Positions 36,352 through 45,021 of a stretch of DNA of 64,000 bases are shown in pieces. Source of the DNA: Planctobacterium sp047947135 (lineage in GTDB: Bacteria > Pseudomonadota > Gammaproteobacteria > Enterobacterales > Alteromonadaceae); the NCBI GenBank assembly GCA_047947135.1, contig CP170457.1, forward strand, positions 3,472,001 through 3,536,000, written 5' to 3'. The first letter of the stretch is position 1; every line of letters begins with the position of its first letter. The translations under genes were made by a program, and so were the position numbers. Below the pieces are notes generated by a model that ran no database searches, was not told the origin of the DNA, and worked only from the letters and a program-made list of their open reading frames with translations.

Positions 36352-36373
36352 TTCGGCTATAAGGTATCCGATA

Positions 36374-36411
36374 GATTTAATCAGATTTAATCAGGACAGC
36401 CATCATAACCA
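36374..36411. repeat. Units A and B of the nested array (short, truncated)
   Basis: Unit A is just GATTTAATCA (36374-36383). Unit B (36384-36411) repeats it and extends through GGACAGCCATCATAAC plus two extra bases (CA). Both start at exactly the same base of the element as all later units and break off at different points. Confidence 0.9.
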
Positions 36412-37189
36412 GATTTAATCAGGACAGCCATCATAACTGTACCTCAGTACAGTATTCAAACACATTATTGTGTGCAAAATAGGTGTTTTGTTTTTCAGAC
36501 TCAGGAGGAGTTCTCATGCCAAAGGCCAGGAAGGCACAAATCAGTCTGGCGGATACGCCGTATTATCATTGTGTTTCGCGCTGTGTGCGCAGAGCATATT
36601 TGTGCGGTGAAGACAGGCAGACCGGCATTAGTTATGAACACCGCCGCCAGTGGGTACAGGACCGTATTCATTTTTTATCGCAGATTTTTGCAACTGATGT
36701 CTGTGCCTATGCCGTCATGAGTAACCACACCCATCTGGTTTTACATGTACACCAGGAATTATCAGACAGCTGGAATACCCAAGAGATAATTCGCCGCTGG
36801 CACACTCTGCACAAAGGCACACTGCTCAGCCATCAATACCTGCATCCGGAGCAGCGACAGCATTTGCATGAATCGCAGTTAGTTACCATTGAAGAAACCG
36901 CAGAGATATGGCGCAAGCGCCTGACAGATATCAGCTGGTTTATGCGTTCACTGAATGAATATATTGCCAGAGAAGCCAACAAAGAAGATAACTGTACCGG
37001 CAGGTTCTGGGAAGGCCGGTTTAAGTCTCAGGCATTACTGGACGAAGCCGCTCTTGCGGCCTGCATGGCCTATGTGGATTTAAACCCCATCCGGGCCGGC
37101 ATGGCAAAAACACCGGAACACTCAGACCATACCAGTGTCCAGTACCGCATTAATGCGGCTAAAACAGGTAAACAGCCTCAATATTTAAT
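36412..37189 (+). mobile_element. Unit C: RAYT element copy truncated within its gene
   Basis: Starts GATTTAATCAGGACAG. It carries a 7-base-stem hairpin (ACTGTAC-CTCA-GTACAGT, 36436-36453), a second small hairpin (ACACA-TTAT-TGTGT), an AGGAGGAG ribosome site and the transposase gene. It is cut off at 37189, where the next unit begins. It matches unit F along its length except for two single-base differences that I noticed (36694 and 36780). Confidence 0.9.
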
Positions 37190-37196
37190 GATTTAA
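36516..37196 (+). CDS. REP-associated tyrosine (Y1, HUH) transposase, C-terminally truncated copy
   Basis: 226 residues from ATG 36516, with AGGAGGAG six bases upstream; an earlier frame start lies inside the leader. The IS200-like core is present: YYHCVSRCVRRAYLCG, the HUH motif in AVMSNHTHLVLHV (His-Thr-His) and the FWEGRFKSQALLDEAALAACMAYVDLNPIRAGM block containing candidate catalytic Tyr. After residue 225 the array junction supplies a chance stop. The downstream copy has about 100 more residues. Differences from that copy: Thr for Ile in IFATDV and Gln for Lys in NTQEII. Whether the short form is active is unknown. Confidence 0.85.
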   Translation: MPKARKAQISLADTPYYHCVSRCVRRAYLCGEDRQTGISYEHRRQWVQDRIHFLSQIFATDVCAYAVMSNHTHLVLHVHQELSDSWNTQEIIRRWHTLHKGTLLSHQYLHPEQRQHLHESQLVTIEETAEIWRKRLTDISWFMRSLNEYIAREANKEDNCTGRFWEGRFKSQALLDEAALAACMAYVDLNPIRAGMAKTPEHSDHTSVQYRINAAKTGKQPQYLMI

Positions 37197-37345
37197 TCAG
37201 GACAGCCATCATAACTGTACCTCAGTACAGTATTCAAACACATTATTGTGTGCAAAATAGGTGTTTTGTTTTTCAGACTCAGGAGCGATTTAATCAGGAC
37301 AGCCATCATAACTGTACCTCAGTACAGTATTCAAACACATTATAG
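37190..37345. repeat. Units D and E of the nested array (leader fragments)
   Basis: Unit D (37190-37286) runs from GATTTAATCAGG to TCAGGAG plus one extra C, stopping within the ribosome binding site. Unit E (37287-37345) runs only to CACATTAT plus AG. Both include the 7-base-stem hairpin. They sit between the truncated and the full-length transposase copies. Confidence 0.9.
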
Positions 37346-38453
37346 GATTTAATCAGGACAGCCATCATAACTGTACCTCAGTACAGTATTCAAACACATT
37401 ATTGTGTGCAAAATAGGTGTTTTGTTTTTCAGACTCAGGAGGAGTTCTCATGCCAAAGGCCAGGAAGGCACAAATCAGTCTGGCGGATACGCCGTATTAT
37501 CATTGTGTTTCGCGCTGTGTGCGCAGAGCATATTTGTGCGGTGAAGACAGGCAGACCGGCATTAGTTATGAACACCGCCGCCAGTGGGTACAGGACCGTA
37601 TTCATTTTTTATCGCAGATTTTTGCAATTGATGTCTGTGCCTATGCCGTCATGAGTAACCACACCCATCTGGTTTTACATGTACACCAGGAATTATCAGA
37701 CAGCTGGAATACCAAAGAGATAATTCGCCGCTGGCACACTCTGCACAAAGGCACACTGCTCAGCCATCAATACCTGCATCCGGAGCAGCGACAGCATTTG
37801 CATGAATCGCAGTTAGTTACCATTGAAGAAACCGCAGAGATATGGCGCAAGCGCCTGACAGATATCAGCTGGTTTATGCGTTCACTGAATGAATATATTG
37901 CCAGAGAAGCCAACAAAGAAGATAACTGTACCGGCAGGTTCTGGGAAGGCCGGTTTAAGTCTCAGGCATTACTGGACGAAGCCGCTCTTGCGGCCTGCAT
38001 GGCCTATGTGGATTTAAACCCCATCCGGGCCGGCATGGCAAAAACACCGGAACACTCAGACCATACCAGTGTCCAGTACCGCATTAATGCGGCTAAAACA
38101 GGTAAACAGCCTCAATATTTAATGCCATTTGCAGGCAGTACCAAAGAGAACATGCCACATGGATTACCCTTTCACCTGAGGGATTACCTGGAACTGGTGG
38201 ACGTCACCGGCAGAGCCATCCTGCCCAATAAACGCGGCGCGATTGATGAGGCGACACCAGCATTTCTGGCACGTCTTAATCTCAATGCCGGCCAGTGGCA
38301 GGAGCTGGCCACAAAATTTGAAACCTGCTTTCACCACGCTGCCGGCAGTGCGTCTTATTTAGAAGCCTGGCAACACCGCCACCATCTTAAACGGCTCAGG
38401 GATAAACACAACGCTGTACGACTATTTGGCTAATTAGCTCTGTCCTAATCAAC
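37346..38453 (+). mobile_element. Unit F: full-length RAYT element
   Basis: Begins with the same GATTTAATCAGGACAG. It contains the two leader hairpins, the complete transposase gene and, just after its stop, CTGTCCTAATCAA (38440-38452). That sequence is the inverted counterpart of TTAATCAGGACAG at the left end (11 of 13 positions), so I take it as the right end. No target duplication is evident. Confidence 0.75.
37450..38433 (+). CDS. REP-associated tyrosine (Y1, HUH) transposase, full length
   Basis: 327 residues from ATG 37450 with AGGAGGAG upstream. Same core as the truncated copy: PYYHCVSRCVRRAYLCG, HUH motif SNHTHLVLHV, RFWEGRFKSQ and YVDLNPIRA. The extra C-terminal 100 residues (after KQPQYLM) include HGLPFHLRDYLELVDVTGRAILPNKRGAID and a helical, basic end, the usual RAYT tail. 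RAYTs are single-strand DNA nucleases related to IS200/IS605 TnpA that act on REP hairpins. The gene looks intact and expressed from a strong ribosome site. Confidence 0.92.
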   Translation: MPKARKAQISLADTPYYHCVSRCVRRAYLCGEDRQTGISYEHRRQWVQDRIHFLSQIFAIDVCAYAVMSNHTHLVLHVHQELSDSWNTKEIIRRWHTLHKGTLLSHQYLHPEQRQHLHESQLVTIEETAEIWRKRLTDISWFMRSLNEYIAREANKEDNCTGRFWEGRFKSQALLDEAALAACMAYVDLNPIRAGMAKTPEHSDHTSVQYRINAAKTGKQPQYLMPFAGSTKENMPHGLPFHLRDYLELVDVTGRAILPNKRGAIDEATPAFLARLNLNAGQWQELATKFETCFHHAAGSASYLEAWQHRHHLKRLRDKHNAVRLFG

Positions 38454-38768
38454 ACAACACCGAATAACCGCCTGGTAAAGACTGGGCGTGTCTGAGTGTG
38501 GCTGCTTTTCCTGTTTCGAGAGTAATGACGCTACTTTAAAGCGCTAATCCACCCAATGAGCAGCCACCAAATAAAGAATTAACGAATTTCTGGTGGCAAG
38601 CCCACTGGCTGAAGAAGGAAAATTTTTACGATTTTTAGAATGGGTGTCTTTTATAATTACTGATCACAGAATTTGCTATTTTCTGCCAGTGTGCTGTGAC
38701 AATTAGTGCAATCGGCCATACCTGATAGTGTTCCTTTTCAAATATTGTGCTGGAATAAATCTTAAGGG
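38454..38768. other. Gene-free region between RAYT array and gamma carbonic anhydrase
   Basis: No ORF I can support. It contains a widely spaced inverted repeat (GTGGCTGC near 38500 and GCAGCCAC near 38562) that could form a large stem, possibly part of the transposase element's right flank. The remainder is AT-rich with nothing recognisable. Confidence 0.4.
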
Positions 38769-39296
38769 TTATTCTGTGACAATGGCTTTGAGGTCGGTCA
38801 TAAACCGTGCCGCATTTTGCTGATAATGTTCTGCTGACTTTTCCAGCAATTTCTTCTGCTGTTCTGATACTTCTTTGATCACTTTTCCTGGCGCGCCCAT
38901 CACCACTGAACCGTCGGGGATCACTTTACCTTCGGTGATCAAAGCATTCGCCCCGATGACACAATACTTGCCGATTTTTGCCCCATTTAAAATAACAGCG
39001 TTTATGCCAATCAGAGAATAGTCACCAATATCACACCCATGCAGCATGACTTTATGCCCCACGGTGACGCCAGTGCCGACGTTTAACGGTATTCCTTCAT
39101 CCGTGTGCAATACGCTGCCATCCTGAATGTTGCTGCCATCACCAATTACAATCCGATCACAGTCACCACGCAGCACCGCATTAAACCAGATGCTGCTGTT
39201 CTTACCCAATACTACATCACCTATCACGTGGCTTCCGGGGGCAACCCAGGCACTTGATTCTCGTTGTACGGTTTTTTCACCCAGTGAGTAAATCAT
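38769..39296 (-). CDS. yrdA: Gamma carbonic anhydrase-like protein (YrdA type)
   Basis: 175 residues. Left-handed beta-helix hexapeptide repeats run from about residue 15 to 140 (VIGDVVLGKNSSIWFNAVLRGDCDRIVIGDGSNIQDGSVLHTDEG). The three metal-ligand histidines of the gamma-CA fold are visible in SVLHTD, VGHKVMLHGC. It ends with a C-terminal helix. E. coli YrdA has a similar length (184) and binds zinc, but carbonic anhydrase activity of this subgroup is uncertain. It follows the protein kinase gene by 10 bases and is probably co-transcribed. Confidence 0.9.
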   Translation of the reverse strand: MIYSLGEKTVQRESSAWVAPGSHVIGDVVLGKNSSIWFNAVLRGDCDRIVIGDGSNIQDGSVLHTDEGIPLNVGTGVTVGHKVMLHGCDIGDYSLIGINAVILNGAKIGKYCVIGANALITEGKVIPDGSVVMGAPGKVIKEVSEQQKKLLEKSAEHYQQNAARFMTDLKAIVTE

Positions 39297-39306
39297 ATTT
39301 CGCTCC

Positions 39307-41145
39307 TTATTGTGCTTCAGCTATAGCTGTTTTTCGCGGGTCTTTCGGATAGAAACGATCCGGCAAATGTTCGTGATGTTCAAATAAACGGGTATCTTTG
39401 TAAGGCAATTTCATAAACCCTGAAATCCCCTCCCCTTTAATTTTGGGGATATGAGAGACGATGCGACGTAAACAGTCAGCAAACCGGGCCTCTTGTTCAT
39501 GGTTGAGTAGCTTGTAATAACTGTGAATTTTAAGATGCAGTGTCAGGGCTTCAAAAATAATACAGCCGGTATGATGGATCTCGTTGAGCTCTTTTATGAT
39601 GTCTAATATTTCAACTGGGAGTTTCAGCAGTTCGTCCGGATCATCACCATCTTCGAAATAAGAGTGAGTCCGGCCCTGTTCTTCCACCCCCGACACCTGA
39701 CTCTTTTCATAAGGGATACGTGTGGATTCATCCGGCAGGAAAAGAGCGCTGTCATCTTCGCGTTCGATATGAATGGTATCTCTGGCGTTAAACATGCAGC
39801 TTTTAAAGATACCGACGCGATGAATGGCTCTTGCCAATCTCACGACATTGTTAACGGAAGCAACGAACGAGGCTTTTTTACTGGGATCGCTGACATTGAG
39901 TGAAGAATCAATATAGACACCGTCAGACTGCCAACGCACAACGATACCGCCCACCACAGGGAACCGACCCAATCGCGAAACCGCACTGATAAAGGCTTTT
40001 TCGGTTTCCCCCATGCCTTGCATGTAGTTCTTATAATATCGCTCAAACTGGGCGTCATTGAGGTAGCGCAATTCTGCGTCTTCACTTTCTGCCCGTAAAA
40101 ATGACTTGCGAGAACTGTATACGACTGTATCAATTTCTTTATCTTCAGCGTGGTACCAACAAGGGATCAACGGTAACTCTTCCGTCACCAGCTCATTCCC
40201 GAATACCAGGTTCGCCATATAATGCATATTACGCATCAGGTAGTCACCGGCTTCGCGACGCATCGACACATCATCCCCAAGCATCACGGTCAGTGTTTCC
40301 GCCAATTCTTTAGGTAAACCGATTGAGTTGGGTCTGATGACTTTGTGCCCAAATCGGCAAGACTGTCCCGAGGCAAGGGCATACAGGGTGCTGGCCAGTC
40401 CCTGCTCATCAAATCGTGGTGATGACAAGGCACCGTCTAACTGCTCTGGTCCAATAAAATAGACATCCCCCAGGCGTGCATTGGTTTGTTGTATATCACC
40501 GGACATCAAATCCATAACATTGTTGGCGACAAACTGTCCTGCGGCGTCCAGTTGCGCAAACACAGATGAACCCCAGTCAATTAAGCCAATAGACTCATTG
40601 TCTGCGTCATAAACCAAATTTGAGGGCTTTATATCACCATGCACAATAGGTTTAAGCTGATGTTGATGCCTGAAGTTACGCAGGTTTTTAAGCACCTCAA
40701 CGATTTGCAGGGCAATTTTCACCGTGATACGCACCGGCAACGGCCCATGTTGCAGCGAATATTGCTCTAAATCGATGCCTCTGGCCCGTTCCATAACCAA
40801 AATGGCCTGTTTGCCTAAGCGCTGAAATTCCACCAACTGCGGTACATTGGGATGCTCCACATGGCTCAGCATAAAGGCTTCTTCTTCAAGGCGGTCTTGG
40901 ACGTGTTGCGGTAAATTGGCTCTGGAAAATTTAAACACCAGTTCGGCGTCTTCTGGTGAGTAGCCGGCAAAGGCAAAACCAAACGCGCCTTTGCCAATCA
41001 GCTCAATTTCACGATACCCCAACAGTTCCAGTTGTTCCTGACATAACTTCAACCAGTCTTTTAATTTCTGCGCGTCCTGATGCGATAACAAATAAATGGA
41101 TTGTTCTTCAGGGATATAAAAATGCTTTAAATTGGAAGTCGCCAT
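39307..41145 (-). CDS. Divergent eukaryotic-type protein kinase with unknown C-terminal half
   Basis: 612 residues. Kinase domain at about 40-310: glycine loop IGKGAFGFAFAG (50-61), ATP-anchoring Lys72 (VFKFSR), catalytic loop VHGDIKPSNLVY with Asp171 and Asn176 (HGD in place of HRD), and DWG at 190-192 in place of DFG. All three catalytic residues are kept, so it is probably active. The C-terminal 300 residues, predicted cytosolic, contain no domain I recognise. No transmembrane helix or PASTA repeats. It lies between the bkd terminator and the carbonic anhydrase gene, the latter in the same direction. Substrate unknown. Confidence 0.82.
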   Translation of the reverse strand: MATSNLKHFYIPEEQSIYLLSHQDAQKLKDWLKLCQEQLELLGYREIELIGKGAFGFAFAGYSPEDAELVFKFSRANLPQHVQDRLEEEAFMLSHVEHPNVPQLVEFQRLGKQAILVMERARGIDLEQYSLQHGPLPVRITVKIALQIVEVLKNLRNFRHQHQLKPIVHGDIKPSNLVYDADNESIGLIDWGSSVFAQLDAAGQFVANNVMDLMSGDIQQTNARLGDVYFIGPEQLDGALSSPRFDEQGLASTLYALASGQSCRFGHKVIRPNSIGLPKELAETLTVMLGDDVSMRREAGDYLMRNMHYMANLVFGNELVTEELPLIPCWYHAEDKEIDTVVYSSRKSFLRAESEDAELRYLNDAQFERYYKNYMQGMGETEKAFISAVSRLGRFPVVGGIVVRWQSDGVYIDSSLNVSDPSKKASFVASVNNVVRLARAIHRVGIFKSCMFNARDTIHIEREDDSALFLPDESTRIPYEKSQVSGVEEQGRTHSYFEDGDDPDELLKLPVEILDIIKELNEIHHTGCIIFEALTLHLKIHSYYKLLNHEQEARFADCLRRIVSHIPKIKGEGISGFMKLPYKDTRLFEHHEHLPDRFYPKDPRKTAIAEAQ

Positions 41146-41171
41146 TAAGAATTATTTAATTGATGCATAAA

Positions 41172-41213
41172 GAAAAAAGGTTCGCCTGCATCTCATGATA
41201 GCGGGCGAACCTT
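41172..41213 (-). terminator. Terminator of the bkd operon
   Basis: Read leftward: AAGGTTCGCC / GGCGAACCTT, a 10-base perfect stem with a long loop, then TTTTTTCTTT. It follows the E2 stop by about 65 bases. Confidence 0.85.
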
Positions 41214-41278
41214 ATTAAATCTATCACCGCACCGAAGTTGCGCACCCTTCGGTTGGTTGTCCAGTTATTTCGGTCCAG

Positions 41279-42844
41279 TTATTTCAACTTTGATAGCAGT
41301 GTTACCGGGTTCTCCAGATAAGACTTCCAGCGGTTATTAAAACGCACCATAGTCGCACCATCAATTATGCGATGATCTCCAGACCAGCTAACATGCATGA
41401 TATTAACGGCCTGCACATTGTCGTTCTCATCAAAGCGCGGCAGTTTTTGGATTTTACCCAACGCTACAATGGCAGACTCTGGTTTGTTAATCACCGGAGT
41501 CGCTGTCGTGCCTCCTAGTACACCAATGTTGGATATACTGATGGTACCGCCTTTGAGCTTATCCTGAGATAAGCGCCCTTCTCTGGCCTGTTCGATAATC
41601 TCCTGCAATTCCTGAGCGATTTCAAAAATCGATTTATGCTGGACCTGCTTAATATTGGGTACCAGCAAGCCAATCTTGGAATCCACAGCCAATCCGATAT
41701 TGTGATCTTCATGGTAATGAATCTCAGTGCAGTCTTCATTAACACGCGCGTTGACGATAGGAAACTCGAGCAATGCCTGAGATAGCGCCTTCATCATAAT
41801 TGGCAAAAAGCTCAATTTGACATTCTGAGCTTCAAATTCCGCTTTCATTTGTTTTCTAAGGGAAATCAGGGCATCCATTTCTATTTCTTCACTGACACTG
41901 AAATGCGGAATAGTGAATACCGCATCGGTCATCTGTTTCGCCATCGCCGCTTTAATTCCCTTGAGCGGTTCAACTCTGATGCCACCTTCTACAGGCTGTT
42001 TTGCAGCGGGGGTTACTTGCGTTTGAGTGGCTGTTGGCCCTTTATTCACAAAAGCGTGAATATCTTCTTTCATTACCCGGCCTTTTTTGCCAGAACCAGG
42101 CACTTTGGCGATGTCGATATTCTTTTCTCGTGCTAAACGACGTACCGCAGGGCTTGCAAGCGCCTTGCCCTGACGTACCGGTTTATTATCGCTTGGCTCA
42201 GACACTTGCGCTTGACCCGACTGACTTGTCTGCTCTGAAGCGGTTGGCTTGCTGCCACTGGCTACTGCGGCAGCACTACCACCGATATCAATGGCGTACA
42301 AAGGTGCATGCACTTTAGCGATTTCACCTTTTTGATAATACAGCTTCGCGATTGTGCCTGAGTTTTTGGCCGGAATTTGCACCAATGCCTTGTCGGTCAT
42401 CACATCGGCAACAGGCTGATCTTCTTCAACTTTATCGCCTTCCTGTACCAACCATTCAACCAGCTCACATTCCACAATACCTTCGCCAATATCGGGCAGG
42501 ATAAAATCGATGATATTGCCAGAGGTGTCAGTCACATTATCATTGGCACTTTCATTTTGCGCTACAGATGGTGCCGGAGTCGCGGCTTCTTTTGACGCAG
42601 CTGCACCAGCCACTGTCATGGCAAATAATGGCGCATGTACTTTGGCAATATCGCCTTTTTGATAATGCAATTTTTCTACTATTCCGGAATGCATCGCTGG
42701 GATCTGCACCACCGCTTTGTCAGTCATGACTTCTGCCACTGGCTGGTCTTCGACAATCTCGTCACCCTCGGCAACTAACCATTCCATGAGTTCACACTCA
42801 ACGATTCCTTCGCCAATATCAGGTAAAATAAATTCAGTCGTCAT
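41279..42844 (-). CDS. bkdB: Branched-chain 2-oxoacid dehydrogenase E2, dihydrolipoyl acyltransferase
   Basis: 521 residues. Two lipoyl domains in tandem at about 1-80 and 110-190, each with the lipoylated Lys in a VMTDKA motif; then a linker, the peripheral-subunit-binding domain (ASPAVRRLAREKNIDIAKVPGSGKKGRVMKEDI) and the catalytic domain with HVSWSGDHRIIDGATM near the C-terminus. It transfers the branched-chain acyl group from lipoamide to CoA. Two lipoyl domains are more than the usual one for BCKDH E2, but known in related species. Third gene of the E1alpha-E1beta-E2 set; no E3 gene is present. Confidence 0.93.
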   Translation of the reverse strand: MTTEFILPDIGEGIVECELMEWLVAEGDEIVEDQPVAEVMTDKAVVQIPAMHSGIVEKLHYQKGDIAKVHAPLFAMTVAGAAASKEAATPAPSVAQNESANDNVTDTSGNIIDFILPDIGEGIVECELVEWLVQEGDKVEEDQPVADVMTDKALVQIPAKNSGTIAKLYYQKGEIAKVHAPLYAIDIGGSAAAVASGSKPTASEQTSQSGQAQVSEPSDNKPVRQGKALASPAVRRLAREKNIDIAKVPGSGKKGRVMKEDIHAFVNKGPTATQTQVTPAAKQPVEGGIRVEPLKGIKAAMAKQMTDAVFTIPHFSVSEEIEMDALISLRKQMKAEFEAQNVKLSFLPIMMKALSQALLEFPIVNARVNEDCTEIHYHEDHNIGLAVDSKIGLLVPNIKQVQHKSIFEIAQELQEIIEQAREGRLSQDKLKGGTISISNIGVLGGTTATPVINKPESAIVALGKIQKLPRFDENDNVQAVNIMHVSWSGDHRIIDGATMVRFNNRWKSYLENPVTLLSKLK

Positions 42845-42856
42845 CTCGCATACTCC

Positions 42857-43834
42857 TTAATAATTTAATGAGCGCTTGATGGCTTCATAGGTTTTAAGAT
42901 GATCGGGCATGTATTCTTTCTCATGGGCCAACGGATAGGGAGTATCCAAGCCGCACACTCGGGCGATTGGCGATTCCAGATATAAGAAACACTTATCCTG
43001 AACGGTTGCGGCAATTTCAGAAGCAAAGCCACCTGTCTGCGGCGCTTCATGGTTGATCAGCAATCGCCCGGTTTTTTCCACAGATTCACAAATGGTTTTG
43101 GCATCCCATGGCAGAATGCTGCGCAAATCGATTATTTCACAGGAAATACCATCTTTTTCGGCCAGATCAGCGGCCTTCTCGATGATTTCCATTTGTGCTC
43201 CCCAGGCAAGCAATGTGATATCCGTGCCTTCACGCACAATATCAGCCTTACCTAATGGCAGTTGATAATCTTCTTCAGGTACGTCGCCTACTGACGCGCG
43301 ATAAAGGCGCTTGGGCTCCATAAAAAGAACGGGGTTGTCATCGCGAATCGATGCCAGCAACAACCCTTTGGCCTGATAAGGATTGCGCGGGATAACTATT
43401 TTCATACCCGGCGTATGGGCAAAATAGGCTTCCGGAGACTGTGAGTGATAAAGCCCACCGTATATCCCACCACCATAAGGGGTACGGATCGTCAATGTAC
43501 CAACAGAAAACTGACCGCCAGAACGGTAGCGCCATTTTGCGGTTTCATTAACGATTTGATCAAACGCAGGAAAGATATAATCCCCAAACTGAATTTCAGC
43601 AACGGGCACAGAGCCCTGTGAGGCCAAGCCATTCGCGAAACCCAGGATCCCCTGCTCAACCAATGGCGTATTAAATACACGGCCCTTGCCGTATTTTTCC
43701 TGCAGGTGACTGGTGGCACGAAATACCCCACCAAAATGTCCGACGTCTTCGCCAAACACCATGACTTTTTCATCAGCCGTCATGGCGGTATCAAGCGCGT
43801 TGTTAATTGCCTGTAATAAGTTCATTTGTGCCAT
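42857..43834 (-). CDS. bkdA2: Branched-chain 2-oxoacid dehydrogenase E1 beta subunit
   Basis: 325 residues. Transketolase pyrimidine-binding domain (NLLQAINNALDTAMTADEKVMVFGEDVGHFGGVFRAT), and C-terminal transketolase domain ending with SLNY. It pairs with the alpha subunit to decarboxylate branched-chain 2-oxoacids with thiamine diphosphate. Its start overlaps the alpha gene's stop, and E2 follows after 12 bases. Motif order fits the BCKDH beta rather than pyruvate dehydrogenase beta class. Confidence 0.93.
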   Translation of the reverse strand: MAQMNLLQAINNALDTAMTADEKVMVFGEDVGHFGGVFRATSHLQEKYGKGRVFNTPLVEQGILGFANGLASQGSVPVAEIQFGDYIFPAFDQIVNETAKWRYRSGGQFSVGTLTIRTPYGGGIYGGLYHSQSPEAYFAHTPGMKIVIPRNPYQAKGLLLASIRDDNPVLFMEPKRLYRASVGDVPEEDYQLPLGKADIVREGTDITLLAWGAQMEIIEKAADLAEKDGISCEIIDLRSILPWDAKTICESVEKTGRLLINHEAPQTGGFASEIAATVQDKCFLYLESPIARVCGLDTPYPLAHEKEYMPDHLKTYEAIKRSLNY

Positions 43835-45021
43835 TAGCTGATTCTCCCTGATGTTTTCGGATAGGCATCCGGATACTTCTTGATATGCTCTTTTAGATCA
43901 TCAAGTTGCTCTTGCAGGTGCCAGGGCACTTCGTCGTAGACATCTTCGACAATTTCTTCGATCTTACAGACAGGCACTTTCTCGACACGTTTTAATTCTT
44001 GTAATACTTCCTGACGAATTTCGTCCTGCTGTTTTTTATTCTTTTCTTCGTCGAGCCAGCCTTTTGCCGCCAACCAACTGGCCATACGCGCGATGGGGTC
44101 CAGTTTCTCCCATTTCTCTTCTTCTTCTCTGGAGCGATATCCCGTTGGATCATCTGACGTGGAGTGCGCAGCCAAACGGTAGGTCATGGCTTCAATCAAT
44201 ACCGGGCAATTCTCTTTCAGGGCAATCTCGCGTGCTTTCTGAGTGGCAGCATAGACTGCCAACACATCATTCCCGTCCACTCGAATGGTTTTGACACCAT
44301 AGCCAAGACCACGAGAAGCAATACCATCACCGGCAAACTGTTCTTCAGCGGGAGTAGAAATCGCATAACCGTTATTACGACAGAAGAAGATTACCGGACA
44401 ATTCAGCACAGCAGCCATATTCAATCCCGCGTGAAAATCACCTTCAGAAGCTGCCCCTTCGCCGAAGTAACAAATAGTGACCGCCTCTTCACCCGCCATT
44501 TTTTGACCGTAAGCGTAGCCTGAAGCCTGCGGGATTTGGGTGCCTAACGGTGAGGAGATGGTCATAAAGTTCAGTTCTTTGGCACCATAATGAATCGGCA
44601 TTTGACGGCCTTTATTCGGCTCGCGTTCATTGCTGAACATTTGGTTCATGAATTGTTCGGTCGTGTAACCTCGATAGGCAAGTGCACCCTGCTCACGATA
44701 TTGAGACATGATCATGTCCACATCTTTAAGCGCCGCGGCACTGGCAACAGTGCTGCCCTCTTCCCCCCGGGAAGCCAGATAAAAACTGATACGTCCCTGA
44801 CGCTGGGCTGCCACCATACGCTCATCCAGAATTCGAATAAACTGCATAGTTTCAAATATCTTAGTTGCAGTCTCTTTATCTAGTTGTGGCTCGTTCGCAC
44901 CGGCAACAACATTTCCTTCGGCATCCAGTATCTGAAGCATCGGAATATCGATCAGACCATTGCTGATAATATTGACCTCGTTCACTGTGCCCACATGGGA
45001 AAGGTGATTTCTGGTTTTCAT
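43834..45021 (-). CDS. bkdA1: Branched-chain 2-oxoacid dehydrogenase E1 alpha subunit
   Basis: 395 residues. Thiamine-diphosphate motif GEGAASEGDFHAGLNMAAVLNCPVIFFCRNNGYAIST (GDG replaced by GEG, terminal NN intact), and the phosphorylation-loop region RLAAHSTSDDPTGYRSREE typical of BCKDH alpha. It catalyses the decarboxylation step on the isoleucine, leucine and valine 2-oxoacids. First gene of the operon on the minus strand; the promoter lies within the 476-base region towards the protease gene. Confidence 0.93.
   Translation of the reverse strand: MKTRNHLSHVGTVNEVNIISNGLIDIPMLQILDAEGNVVAGANEPQLDKETATKIFETMQFIRILDERMVAAQRQGRISFYLASRGEEGSTVASAAALKDVDMIMSQYREQGALAYRGYTTEQFMNQMFSNEREPNKGRQMPIHYGAKELNFMTISSPLGTQIPQASGYAYGQKMAGEEAVTICYFGEGAASEGDFHAGLNMAAVLNCPVIFFCRNNGYAISTPAEEQFAGDGIASRGLGYGVKTIRVDGNDVLAVYAATQKAREIALKENCPVLIEAMTYRLAAHSTSDDPTGYRSREEEEKWEKLDPIARMASWLAAKGWLDEEKNKKQQDEIRQEVLQELKRVEKVPVCKIEEIVEDVYDEVPWHLQEQLDDLKEHIKKYPDAYPKTSGRIS

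Noticed and set aside
36374..37450. Short repeats that look CRISPR-like
   Set aside because: The repeats have no uniform length, no unique spacers and share a fixed start with variable ends; they are copies of the transposase element's left end.
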